From contig NC_133389.1 of the NCBI RefSeq assembly GCF_047511655.1, positions 39,973,295 to 40,037,294 of the forward strand: a stretch of 64,000 nt of DNA. Reading direction: 5' to 3'. The position numbers and the translations under genes are program-made. Source of the stretch: Castor canadensis. Taxonomy: Eukaryota; Chordata; Mammalia; Rodentia; Castoridae. Position 1 is the stretch's first letter, and each line of letters starts with the position of its first letter. Under the pieces are notes generated by a model, which was not told the DNA's origin, did no database searches, and saw only the letters and a program-made list of their open reading frames with translations. Positions 46,400 to 58,239 of the stretch are shown piece after piece.

Positions 46400-46609
46400 G
46401 CCTGCTTAATTCTAATATTTTCTTATCAACTCCTTATGTCTTTCTAAATGCTTAGCTATTATTATCATGGTGGGAGGGAGGAAAATGGGTCAAAGGAGGG
46501 AGAAGGCTTCTCTCAGAAGTTTGGGGTTCCTGCTTCCTAGATGTAGAGGCACTCAACCTTATTCCCACTGCTCAATGCCATCCATGGCTAACAGTTCTGT
46601 CCTTTCTCC

Positions 46610-46960
46610 TTTGTTCATGCAGCTTCCTTCCACCTGAAAAACATCGTCCCTCTTAGGCTGTATTACTGCTGATATTTCTAGTCGTCCTTCAACATCCAAC
46701 CCACATGCCATCTTCACCTTGACAGCTTTACTTGGCCCTCCAGGTCATTTCTATGTGCTTCCCACACAAGTCTATTTATGTCTCCATCATTACATTTGTC
46801 ATAATCTGACACATTTTCTAGTTAGTTGTGTCCCCAGCTGTCTCCCTTTCTGGATGAGCTCTTCTGAGGTGGGGGTTGGTCCTTTTTCTATGTACACATG
46901 CTTTATCCTCTGGTGTGCAGAAACTCCCCGATGACAGAAAACACAGCCTGTATCCAAAAA
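46610..46960 (+). repeat. L2-like LINE 3' region
   Basis: 'cttccttccacctgaaaaac', 'caccttgacagctttacttg', 'ttacatttgtcataatctga', 'tgtccccagctgtctccctt' follow the L2 3'-end order. Diverged. Confidence 0.5.
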
Positions 46961-48734
46961 AAGTGCTGAGGAATATCAAAAAAGTCTTTAGGTCACTTTA
47001 ATAATGGCCTCTATGACAGTATCTCAGGAAATAACCAACTGTTTATAAGTTGGTGCACATTGGCTGACAGAATCCACTGGGAGCAGGTGGCCAATGACTA
47101 AGCTCAGGTACCTATGTTCTCAAGTCACCTTATGAAGGGAAAAAATGAGAATGATAAAGAGATGCATTGTATAATTGAATGGCCTTCTGCTCTGGAAACT
47201 TCTGTTAGGTTTTTATGCCTGGGAATTGAACTACCTGTTGACTTCCCTCCTCAGAATTCCCACTTGAATTTTTACATCTTAACATCATATTCTGGGATTG
47301 CTTAATATAAGAATCAGAACACAGTCATCACTACATAAAAGCAGTAGGGTAACACTTAGGGGAAGAGATCCTCCAGCAAATACCCCAACCTGAAATGTCA
47401 ACCCATGTTCATCTAATTTAACTGAAGAGCACACAAGACAGTCTAGCCCTTGATTCTTCAGTACCTCTGCTACCTCCAGGAGGATTCTGGGAAAAGACAG
47501 ACAACCAGAGATATCCGCCACCTCAGATTTGTATACACAAGTAGCCAATGACCACAGCATCACAAACAACATACTATCATTTCTTCCCAGAGGATATCAT
47601 TCACGCCAGACTTACATATGGGTGCAGATTTACCTATCACCCAGGTGTGGAACTGGCCTAAAAACAGGAAACAGTGTCAGAACAAAAAGAGGATTTGGAG
47701 AGATGGGGGTGGGAGAATATGGTGGCACTGCTGTCACTGAACACATACTTTCTAAAGTGAGGTCTTTCCCAACCATGAGACACAGGGGCAGTGGGCAGGC
47801 TCCCTCTATCCCCAGTGCAGAACCTGCTATGATTCTAGGAGGCTGTCCCAGAAACAGGGCCCATCATTCTTAGAGAGGAAGGCAGATGTGTGATGGAACC
47901 TTGAGCCTCTAGCAGGGAAGCAGAATGGAAGGTGGGCCAGCTGCTCCAGTGCCTCTGCACGTGTACCCGTGCAAACAGTTATGTGCACCTGTATACATCT
48001 TTGTGTGCATGGGCACAACACAGTATACAGAAAGCTTTCAGCACAGTTCCAGGCACAGGGTGGAATTCCATTTCTTTCTGTACAGAGACCAAGGTTTAAA
48101 AAACCTCAGTCATAGATCTTGTCACAAGGACTTCTGGCATATTGCTAATAAAACACCTATTCTCCATAGGAACCTCTGTGTAACCTAATATGTCCCCTGG
48201 AGTTGTCCAGACACAAAGTTGCAATAAAATATGTCCTGGAACTAGAAAAACCAAGTGAGCAACTGCATTTGAAGATTTTGCTCTCATAATTTACACACAA
48301 TGTTTGTGATTTTTCCCTGTGGGATTCCAAATGCCTGGCCACTCTAATTCTCTTGGATTTTAGATCGTCCTTAGCATACTCTTAAATGGTGATGTCCACA
48401 CCATTCTCTTCTCCTTACATCTCTCTCTACTTCATGACAACAAAGGTGATTTTAAAAAGGGTACCAATCAACCAGGAGAGAATGGACACTGACTTAATAA
48501 GTGAATGCCCAGAGAAAAAGAGGTAAAGCTAAGACTTTTGGAGGTATAAATAAAGAGAATCAGAGTTAGCTAGAGAAAATCCAGGTAAACATTTGAGTAT
48601 CTGCTTTTCTATACAGAGTGTGTTCAACTGAAGATTTTCAAGTAGGCCATCTATCTTGAAGTCTTCCCCCACAGGTCCTACCTTTTATTTTCTCCCTGCC
48701 CCCTGGCACACAATAGGGCATGAAGGAGAGAATG

Positions 48735-48960
48735 CTGTCCTATTTGGGGGGCTCTGAAGTAGATAAACCTGGATTCAAATCCTAGTGTGGGAGCTTATTA
48801 ACTATGCGTTGCTGGGCAAGTCATTTCACCTGTAAAATGCAGTTACGTAATAGCACTCGCCATGCAGGAATGCAGTTAGGGTGAGAAACTCATATAGGAC
48901 ATGAACATGGTATCTAAAACATGCTAAATGCTCAGTAAATGTTAGCTATGACTACTATTG
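48735..48960 (+). repeat. MIR
   Basis: 'taaacctggattcaaatcct', 'gttgctgggcaagtcatttc', 'acctgtaaaatgcagttacg', 'gctcagtaaatgttagctat' in MIR order. Confidence 0.72.
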
Positions 48961-48984
48961 TGATTCCACTTAAAAGGTGGCTCC

Positions 48985-49093
48985 AGGGTTGGGGTGCAAC
49001 TCAGTGGGAAAGTAGATGCTTAGCATGCATGAGACCCTGGGTTCATGCACAACAAACAACCCCCAAACCAAAACCCTACAAAAAAAAAAAAAA
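48985..49093 (+). repeat. ID-type SINE
   Basis: 'agggttggggtgcaactcag', 'tgcttagcatgcatgagacc', 'ctgggttc' then an A/C-rich tail ending in about 15 A. tRNA-derived. Confidence 0.82.
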
Positions 49094-49114
49094 GCCACAC
49101 ATGGTCAGGCTTGG

Positions 49115-49265
49115 AGACTAGAGAGCATGAATCCAGACTCTGGCTGCCCAGGAATTTGGGAAAGGTCTTTAACCTCTCTACTGCCTTAGTTTCCCCTCAT
49201 CTGTAAAATGGAATGACAACAATAGGATTCTCAAAAGAACTGAAGGAGCCAATAAGCTAATCTAC
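49115..49265 (+). repeat. MIR fragment
   Basis: 'gcatgaatccagactctggc', 'ctttaacctctctactgcct', 'cctcatctgtaaaatggaat', 'aactgaaggagccaataagc' in MIR order. Confidence 0.6.
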
Positions 49266-51257
49266 ATGGAGCCCCAGGTTCTTGCCCCTCAAGTCCCATT
49301 CCAGGTGTCTGAGAAAAAGACCTGATAAACTCATTCAGTCTTTAAAGCATGACTGCTCCTGGGACATCTGCTTGTAACCATGCACATATTTCAAGATGGG
49401 CAGCAAGGCGATGATGTTGGGGTGTGGGAGGTGGTGATGAATGGCACAACAAAGCCAAGAGTGGACATGTAGGTGGACTCCCCTGAAGCCATACCAGGAG
49501 GCTAGAGCTCTTGCCTCAGGCTGACCTGTCTAACCTTAACCAGGAATTTGGTGACTTGTGACAACTGTTCATTTGGAGCTCACCTGGCAGTGCTCCTACA
49601 TAGGTCCCCCAAACTGGCTTAGAATCAAATTTTCCCTCCTGCTGGAAGTGTAGGGCTGGGAAGAAGATCTGAGCCTGTGTTCTGGCCTTGCTGTAGCTAC
49701 AAGTACCGCAGACAGGACCTCTGCTTGGTGTCTGGGTCTGCACAGACTTCATCTGATTTAGAGTCAAGCAAGTTTGTGAAGGCCATAACCACAATTAATC
49801 TGCACTACAGACTACAGAACACTCTGTACCTACAGAGCATTATGTACATTCACTTGTGGTTGCAGATACACTATAAGCCATCAGATCTGAAAATACTGAG
49901 AACTGGATTGGCCTCTGGGACCTCACCAGGGCTTCCAAATCTGCATTTTGAGCTACTGGTAACCATGAAAGAAGTTAAAAAAATATCTGGAGGAAATAAA
50001 AAAAGTGGTGGAGCACTCCCAAACCTCAGACACAGTTCCTTCCAGTTTAGAAAAGTATCATTGCTAGGATTTTAAGACATAAATGGAGTAAACATTTGCC
50101 TGGCATTCAGCTGGAACAAGACAGAGTAAACTTGTTGGTGGCTCATTACACTGTATGGAAACACAGTAGAACCTCAGTATCAAGGGTCTGTGATTAGAGG
50201 GAGACCACCATAGAGGAAAACTCACACATGCTCTGGATGCAGAGTTCAGTGCTATATAGTGGATGCTTGATTCATTTTTCCTGTAATGCCACCCAGCTTC
50301 TGTTAAAGATAAAGCGCCTTTGAACAAACCTACAATTTTCACCATATCACTTACATTAAGCACATTCACTTTTACCTTACTTTTTTGCCACCATTTGCTT
50401 TTTTTTTGACAGGATTAAGGGCAGGAAAACAATCAGCAGATCACACAATGATCTAAACATGGTAACATGGGATTGACTGAGAGCTTCTCTGCATCAGCTG
50501 GGTTGAGTAATGCATGCAATGGAATTTAAAATTTTTGTTTTTGGAATTTTTGATTTTTACAATTTGTTATTAATTTTTGATCCATGCTTTGTCAAAACTG
50601 CATGCAGTAACTCCATGATTAAGGCAGGCTTGCTGTACTAACACAAATCCATCAGAGCATCCATAGGCCTCCAGATCAAAGAGATCTAAACACTTCCACC
50701 AGCTTTGACCCAACATAAAAAGAAGCTGGAGACCCTGGTTTCCGGCTTCTTGCCTTCCACAACTTGTTCTCTGGGAGGGGAGGTTCTCACCTTCTACCTC
50801 TGGGTGTCTGGCCTCGACCACCCTGAACAGGCAGAATGGTGTGACTTGCCCCATTCTGCCATTTATTCCACACCTTGGTTCACTGTTCCTCACGTCTTCT
50901 TTTCATCACCTGACAGAGCTACATTCTGGGTCTCCCTTGATACACTGGCTCATGTGCCAGTTCTTACTGTTCATTTTCTCACAAAGCTGAAACTCTTGGG
51001 ATTTGGCTGTATTTTCTCAGTTAAAGCCCCACCCTCCACATATCTCTTCCCAGGTTAATTTATGGATGCAAGTCCCATCAGCCTGGGTGAATGGATCATG
51101 ATGACAATAGTGCTTATTTCCCTGGGAATGTCAAGTGCACTAGTTGAGCTGTAATTCTTACCGAGGCCCCAGGGAAGCATGCTAAGGCTCATAGATGGAT
51201 TGTACTTGGCCCAAGACTGGCTTTAGAACTCAAGAGCCAAGGGTTCTGCACACTTAC

Positions 51258-51416
51258 CTGTTCTTCTGAAGCATAGAGCACTTCCATTAGTCGCTGCACG
51301 AGGTCATCATTTTCCTGCCCATGTTCTTGGCAGAGTAGTTCAATCTCTCTCAACTTCCCAAAGTAGAAATCCCTTTCCTTTTCCACACCTTCAAGGGCAA
51401 GTTTTAATGAATGTAC
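51258..51416 (-). CDS. MAPRE2: MAPRE2 EB-homology (EBH) / coiled-coil exon
   Basis: A 159-bp exon of exactly 53 codons. On the minus strand it is preceded by a pyrimidine-rich tract and TTTTGTAG and followed by CAG|GTAAG, both strong splice sites. It encodes VHSLKLALEGVEKERDFYFG, then KLREIELLCQEHGQENDDLV, ending QRLMEVLYASEEQ. This is the C-terminal dimerisation coiled coil and EBH four-helix region, where EB proteins dimerise and bind SxIP-motif partners at growing microtubule plus ends. The EKERDFYFGKLR core (codons 13-24) carries the aromatic FYF and acidic residues that line the partner-binding pocket in EB1. The wording LREIELLCQEHGQENDDLVQ is EB2-specific. It sits between the linker exon (55764-55903) and the tail exon (43108-43182), all in compatible phase. 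Confidence 0.96.
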
Positions 51417-51722
51417 CTACAAAAGAATAAGAGTGAAGAAAATCCCAAAATACATGATAAGAAAAAAATGAGCAACTAAGCCTGTAGATAAGGATATAAC
51501 ACATGTACAGAGAGATAAAAAAATAATCCATGTATAAGTCTGAGGGAGAAGCAGGGCTGTTGTCTGAGCTTGAGCCTGGGCCAAAATGGCCAAACTCAGG
51601 AGAACACTGGTCATTCCTTTCCATCAATCAAGTGTTTATTAGCTAGTCAGAGGGATGTATCCAGACTGGGGGAGCCTTTCCTCTCTTACTAATGTGGACT
51701 GTATCACACTTTTATCCTAACT

Positions 51723-52084
51723 TGTTGCTATGATCTGAATGCCTGTGTGCCATCCACTTCAGATTCATATGTTGTAATCCTAACCCCAGTGTGATAACAT
51801 TAAAAGGCAGGGCCTCTGACAGCTGACCAGGTCATGAGGGTGGAACCCTTGTGAATGAGATTAGTGCCTTTGTAAAACAGGCCCAAGAGAGCTCTTTCAT
51901 CTTGTCAGCATAAGACACAGTGAGAAGGTGCAGTTCATGAGGAATGGGCCCTCACACACACTGAACTTGCTGACGCCTTCATCTTGGTCCTTCCAGCCTC
52001 TAGAATGGTGAGAAATAAACTTCTGTTGTTTATAAGCCACTCAGTTTATGATATTTTGTTATAGTGGTTCAAGTAGACTAAAAT
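51723..52084 (+). repeat. MLT1/MaLR-family LTR in MAPRE2 intron
   Basis: 'tgttgctatgatctgaatgc', 'ttcatatgttgtaatcctaa', 'ggtcatgagggtggaaccct', 'gcctctagaatggtgagaaa', 'gtttataagccactcagttt', 'ttttgttatagtggttcaag'. This is the standard order of an ERVL-MaLR solo LTR, antisense to MAPRE2. AATAAA within 'gagaaataaac' would be its own poly(A) signal. Confidence 0.78.
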
Positions 52085-55000
52085 ACTCATTGGCAATCTG
52101 CAGGGAAGGGAGATGAGACAACAGGTTGTTGTAAGTGAGGTCACTTATTTTGAGGATCCTTCAGATCACTTGTATCAAGAGCCACCTTTAGTATGAGATC
52201 TCTTCAAAAATGATACTGAGCCAAAATGGACAAATGTACTCCACTGAGGAACCAGATCTTGGCAACCCAGGTGAGACTGAAAGACCGGCTGAGTGGATCT
52301 GTCTTAACTTCTCTAGTTCTGGCTTTGGAGCATCACTGGAAGGGCAGGACGGTATAGAAGCTCCATTCTCTCATCAAAATAACTACCACTTCCTCTCTTC
52401 CCTGCTTGATGCAGTCTCAAGGATCTTCCAGGCATGTGTAGTGTCTTGCAGTGGTTACACAGTGCAAGAGATGGGGTGGAGCCAACAATCTAGGCAGGGC
52501 CCACAACCCTGGAACCTGGGCTAAAGAAACTCTGCAGTGGGTATGAAGAGACTTGATTTCAAATCTCAGGCTGCTACATGCCTGTGCCTCCAGCAGTGAC
52601 ACACATGTCCAAACTATGACCCCTCTCCCACCTTTTTCCATTTGGTTTATTGTATTTATGTGGCATATATTGCTTGGGAGATACAATAACTCTTTCACGG
52701 ATCTCCTTAAGTGAAAATTTCCTTCTAGGATATTAAAAATCACCCCAAACAGAATTTTCTAAACTTATATTTGAACTACAAAGTTTTATTCTTTCTAGTA
52801 ATTCTGGACCTTGGCACATGCTAATTATCTGTCTGGAATTATTGATTCCAGACATCTTGTTAAAACTCACTCAGATCCATTCTGGAAAACTTCAGGAATA
52901 AGGCCCCTCGGTGTCAACCTCTCTGATGGCCTCATGTAGTTGTTCAGTTTGCTAACTGAACCCTTATTTCTGTGAATAGTAGACTTTGCACATTTGCAAA
53001 AATGCAAGGCAATCAGCCTGAATTTCAGAAAAAAAAATTTATTCTAGAAGTCCTTTTCTGCTTTAAACAAACTCCATCTCTGGGTTTAGCTAAAGAATAT
53101 GTTGACTCTGGGCTGGTGCCAGCCAATGGATCTGTGGCTGGTTGGTTAGTTAGTTATGACACCATTTATTAGGCTCATGCAAACCAAGCAAGGACACTGC
53201 TAACTTAGGAAACCTAGATTCCTTTGCCTCCTGACAGTGCTTTGGTTTGCACAATGAGCAAACAGCTAAGGATTTTTTAGAAATACTCAGCTCGAGTTGG
53301 GCTTGGGTGGTATTCCAGATGTGTTAGTAAGAGGTGCTTGGCTATAAACATTCCCTAGTAAATGTGAGAGCAGATTAAGTGATGAACTGGTGAATGAAAT
53401 TCCATTTTCATGGCTCCACTCACAAAGACTGATGCCAGCCTCATCCTTCACATATCACGGCAGATGCCCGAGTGCCTGAGTGATGGAGGAGGTGTTGGAG
53501 CTGGACCCTTGAGGAAAGTCAAGGACAAGGTCCACAGAGGGGAAATACCCTTTTGCTCCCAACTCTTTTCAGTGTATCCACAGATTGCAGATCTTCCCAG
53601 GCCTTGCAATCTGAATGACAGCCAGTCTCTGTGCCTTGGCTACCCAATGACTCCCCTCCCTCCCTAACAGCAGGGACTCCAACTCACTGTCCAGAAAGAG
53701 TCCCTAATTATTTTATTTATGTCTTTTCCTCCCCTACAGCTGTTGATTCATTTTTATCACTGGGATTGGCTAGCACAGTGTTACTTTTATAGTATATCAT
53801 GGGAGATTGTCTGAATAAAGGCACGAGGCCAAGTAAATGAAAATTCTTAAAGTTTTATGGCACTTGTCACTTTCTCTATTACCACTGTAATTCACTGCTT
53901 CTGCCTAGGAATTTGTACTCAGCCTCTTTTTGTCCCTGTGTTCTCAGTTCCAACACTGTGATGCCTGTGTGGCCTCCCACCAGACTCAGGGGTGCCTCCT
54001 AAAGGCTTTAAGGACAGAACACAAGGAGCAACCACAGATCATCAGGAAAACTATTTGGAGTAAATATCTGCTGAATGAAGGACTCCTAGTTTATGGTGTG
54101 TCCCCTCCTTCCCTCTGAGGGTCAGTGCTGGGGAACCTTCTCCTCAGGATCAAGGCAACAAGGGGAAGGAAAGGAAGAGATACCTCTTGGAAGTAATGAA
54201 GGAATTAGGAAGTGAAAAGGCCAGAGGATGGTTTCCATCTTTTTCTCTCCTCTGTTCTCTCCAGAGTAGAATTTTGGATGGCAGGATGGTTTAACAAATG
54301 CATTTTTGAAGTCTGGGGTAGAGGGAGCTCTCTGTAGGACTGGAAGAGCTAATTGGAACCTAGAGCTGGTCCCAAGAAGAAGTAGACTGGTTGATAAGGG
54401 CAATCAGCCTACCAAGGGACAGAGGTTCAAGGAAGGACCTTGAGGTTTCCATGTAGTCATAATTTAGGCTGGAGGGTTGGAAACCCATTGTGGTGAAGAG
54501 AGAAGACAGGGAGGAAAGAACCATGAAAAGCATGAGGTGATAATGATATCAAAAGAATCTGGGCTCCTTAGCAGAAAGAAGATATAGTCTTAAGTACTAT
54601 AGACTCATGTCCTATTCTTTTGGTCTACTCTGACTTTCTTGGAGCCTTAGGCTTGTGGTCCAATGCTCATTACTGCTGTCCTTACTGCCTTTTATCTGAG
54701 AAGTCATTAATGGAAACACTATGGGCTCAAACTAAGAGCCAGCAGGTAATCAGAACATTCCACAGTTTCTAAATCAAGGTCCTACCTGCTGGATGACTTA
54801 AAGTTTTATCTTTTCCATTAAAGAGATCTGATCAGAACTGTAAAGAAATACCCTTGTTAAGCAACTGCCTGCTTTTAAAATTGATTCTTAATTATAAATA
54901 TACAATGATCCCAAAAACTGTTTCACGGACTGTTGCTGACTCATGAAGAAAAAGATTAATCACTGGGACCAGCCCAGTGAGTGGCTGGGAACAGCCTGAG

Positions 55001-55367
55001 GACCTGGAGTCATGGTTCTTCTTCCATGGTGGAGAGGTCAGGATGGTTTAATCAAGCCATTTTAGAAGTCTGGGGATCGGGGGCAGGGGGTGCTTTTGCA
55101 GTGGGCCCTATGCATTTTAAACTGTGCATAGTCTTAGGCAAAATTAGCTAGTGCTAGTTAGAAAGATTTTATATATGAAAATTCCAAAGTCATAGAGTTA
55201 GATTTTCTGTATTAGATTAAAAAAAGAAAGTTCTACTTAAAACATAGCTGTGGCCTTTCAGATCCCCCAGCACTGGGTCTGTGTACCCAACTTCTGCCAA
55301 TGTGGGAAGGGTTGAGCTTTTTTCTCTTTTTCCTTGAATAATAATCTCCCATGTACAATTGCTGTAA

Positions 55368-55419
55368 GTTCTGAGGGAAGGGAAGGTATCCATTTTGTTC
55401 TGAGGGAAGGGAAGGTATC
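55368..55419. repeat. Short tandem duplication (29-bp period)
   Basis: A 23-bp segment starting gttctgagggaaggg and ending aaggtatc occurs at 55368-55390 and identically at 55397-55419. Located about 350 bp from the linker exon in the MAPRE2 intron. Confidence 0.92.
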
Positions 55420-55763
55420 TAGACAGCACTAACACTGTCTAGATTGTACAGGAGTGGACAGACAAGGCCATGGTCTAGCCTGGAGCTCAGGATGGCCACT
55501 GAGGAGTGGGGGAGAGGCAGAGTGGCCTGCAGGCTGCAGCAGGACTGAGTCATTTGCCCCATCTTAATGTACAGCTTTGAAATTTGTGACTAACACCTAC
55601 TTTTCATCATGGGCTACTGATTTTACCTTCCTGAGCAATTCCTTTTATTCTTACTCACTTGGAACTACTCACTCTATCTCACCTTCCCTCCCTTATTTCA
55701 GCTGTACAGGGGTTTAATCTTCCTGCCCCTCACATGTCACCAATCCCAGAGACAATGAGTTAC

Positions 55764-55903
55764 CTGCTCATTAAGCTGTATGACCTGTGTTTCTAAATCT
55801 TTGTCAGATCTGGATGCTGAACCACTGGATGAAGCCCTCTTGGCAGAAGAGGGACGAGAAGGTGTCGATCCCGGTTTAGAAGCTGGACTTGATTTAGCCG
55901 CAC
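55764..55903 (-). CDS. MAPRE2: MAPRE2 linker exon (Ser/Pro-rich)
   Basis: A 140-bp minus-strand exon with acceptor TTGCTTCCAG and donor CAG|GTAAC. The first two bases (GT) complete a split glycine codon begun in the preceding exon outside the window. Forty-six codons follow: AAKSSPASKPGSTPSRPSSA, then KRASSSGSASRSDKDLETQV, then IQLNEQ. This is the basic, Ser/Pro-rich disordered linker between the N-terminal calponin-homology domain and the coiled coil; in EB proteins this segment assists microtubule-lattice binding and is phosphorylated. The last residues start the coiled coil, continued in phase 0 by VHSLKLALEG at 51416. It keeps several CpGs and an intact frame in otherwise CpG-poor intron, which fits a functional exon. 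No exon to its right within the window could be recognised. Confidence 0.95.
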
Positions 55904-55958
55904 CTGGAAGCAACAAGAATAAATTATGAATACTGGCAACATTAAGAAATGATTTTTA

Positions 55959-56038
55959 GCTGGAGGTGTGGCTCAAGTGGTAGAGTGCTTGCCTAGCAAG
56001 CACAAGGCTTTGAGTTCAAACCCTAGTATTGCAAAAAA
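55959..56038 (+). repeat. ID SINE in MAPRE2 intron
   Basis: GCTGGAGGTGTGGCTCAAGT, AGTGCTTGCCTAGCAAGCAC, GAGTTCAAACCCTAGTATTG then a short A-run. Flanked by gatttttag (55951-55959) and ggtttttag (56039-56047). It lies only 55 bp upstream of the linker-exon acceptor, near where a branch point would be sought. Confidence 0.92.
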
Positions 56039-58239
56039 GGTTTTTAGATATATAGCAAATGTATGATAGAAAAGGAGCTTAGTGAGAGGTAGAATACAGT
56101 TACCCCTTCCCATTACGGTTAGAACACAGATATGCACATGATTAAACCACAGAGTGTGTGGGCAAGTTAACCTTTGTGCGACAATTTTTTAAGAGGTTAA
56201 TGAAGAAAGATAAGAACAACAGCTACAAAGAGACTTTAGATAACCTCAAATTATTATCCTAATTGAGTTTCTAGCAGACAAAAGAGGCTTTTGACTTTAA
56301 TTATTTACAAATGTATGCTATGCTTTTTAAATTTGAACATATTTCTTAGCTTCAGCCAGAGACAGCCAGGATACAATGACCTCTCCATAGTAGTGCGCAC
56401 TCCAAATGCTCTTGGATTTTAAATGTCATCTGCAACAAGAGGCTTCTTGAGACAACACGGATGCCAGAGATGGGCAGGACAACTTGTGCCCAAAAGCAAG
56501 GAGTTGCTTTCAAGGAAAAGGACACAGGAATCAGCTTGCCAGGGCTCACAACTAGCCACATAAGGCAGTCTGCATATGGAGAAGATAATGGCTGCAGCTT
56601 AACTGTAGTGCATTGGATACAGAAAAATCCATTGGTCCATAATGGGGGGAGAGGGACAGAAAGAATGTGAAGATCATCTTTACAGAACACTGATAGCCAG
56701 TAAATGTACAAGAAATGTTACAATGAGAAAAACCACAATTTTGCAAAACCTGTAACTAATAACTAATTCTGAAAATGCTCACCAATGGACACTGAAACGT
56801 CAGATAATAAGTTTTTAGGGAAATAAGACATTACCATGTATCAAGGTATAAGCTGCTTACTATAAAGGGGGGAAATGGACCTTTATAGAGCGGAGTTCTG
56901 AGGAGTCCATACCTTAAACAAGTGATTCACAGAGTATCACTATAATGACATAAATTTGAAAAGGAAAAGCACTGATTTCACTTGAACCCTCACGTATATG
57001 GCCCTCAGCTCAGTATGGACTCAGTGTGTAGAACACAGCACAGAGATGGGGATGACTTTTGCAGCCAAAAATGTACACATTTCATGGATTAAGAACTGCT
57101 GGGTTATTGCTGGGGACCATCCCCTTCCCTTCTATTCTGAACACAGCCCCAGGGAGGGGCAGTGTAGTTTCCAGCTTTGCCTGTCTGGTACAGGTGCTCC
57201 TCCTACACACTCCTAGCCCAATTAATTCCCCACTACAGTCTGCCTTTCTCAAAGCCTCCTGGAGAGCAAGGAACATGTCTTTCTCTTCTCTGCAATACAA
57301 ATGCTTAAATAAACACATGAACAGGCAAAAAGAACTTGGTTACAAGGTTTCAAAGTTTATTTCCAACTTTACAGTTTCCAATTTTTCTGTTTTCTGCTGG
57401 ATTAGAAAGAGGCCAGGGATCTAAACACAGGTATGTGATATCAATTACAAGTTTCAACTAAAACCCTAATTACAAAGTAGCCAGCAGGGAGATTATAAAA
57501 TGTATATTGTGTGTCTTCAGGTGCCTGGAGTCATTAGTTACAGATGCAAGTCCTTCAGAAGCAAGGACAGTGCTACCGCCTTCAAAACACATGCTTCTTT
57601 GTTATAAAGTGGAGAAAAAAAAATAACGCTATTTAGAAATACAGGGGAAGGGCCAGTAGACTTGAAGATGATGAAACTGGGAATGACTTAAAATAGGCTG
57701 AACATGCAAAGGGTAAATCTGCAGAGACTTGTGAAAATGCTAGGGAGCAGTGCCCTGCTTATTTGTAACTGGTATACAGCTGAAGGACCCATCCTCACTG
57801 TAGCAGCCCATAAAATACTCCTGGAACATTATTTCTGTGTCCCACTGAACAGGTTATCCAACCAACTGGATAAAGCAAACTGGAGGAGCAGGCAGGGGAA
57901 GCAGGACATGGTGACTTGGCAAAGCCTTCTTCAGAGGGTAGCCATAGCTTAGCAGTGACTTGCTAAATCAAGTTCCTTCATACATTTTTATAAGCAATAC
58001 ATCACATTTTACTATGAAGCCTAAAAGAAAGTAGTGCAAATACCATCTATGATTAACATTCTTATTGAATAAACCCATATTTACTAAATGCCGTTTATGG
58101 GTCATGTACTGGAAGTTGCTAAAATGACTAAAATGTAGTCTCTGCTCTCCAGCTCAGTCTCCTGGGTGTGACACAGTCACCTAAGAATCCCCAGATGTGG
58201 CACCCTCACCCTTCTCAAGAACAAGCCAGTGTTCCATGA

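Larger units (their letters stand above)
43183..51257 (-). other. MAPRE2: MAPRE2 last intron
   Basis: About 8.1-kb intron between the EBH exon and the tail exon, with donor GTAAG and acceptor TGACAG on the minus strand. It contains MIR elements (44565-44830, 48735-48960, 49115-49265), an L2-like stretch (46610-46960), one ID SINE (48985-49093), a poly-T tract near 44013 and an 18-bp palindrome at 46382-46399. No further exon is recognisable. Confidence 0.85.
51417..55763 (-). other. MAPRE2: MAPRE2 intron between linker and EBH exons
   Basis: About 4.35-kb intron, donor GTAAC and acceptor TTTTGTAG on the minus strand. It holds a MaLR LTR (51723-52084), a 29-bp-spaced tandem duplication at 55368-55419 and a pair of similar 37-bp segments (54282-54318, 55039-55075). 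The rest is unique sequence in which I see no gene. Confidence 0.85.

Noticed and set aside
49677-50075. 132-codon plus-strand open frame in a MAPRE2 intron
   Set aside because: No recognisable domain, no splice or promoter context, composition like surrounding intron, antisense to the host gene; length is possible by chance.
56352-56711. 119-codon minus-strand frame in the MAPRE2 sense
   Set aside because: No EB-family or other similarity, does not fit the missing exon's expected sequence or phase, and overlaps other chance frames.
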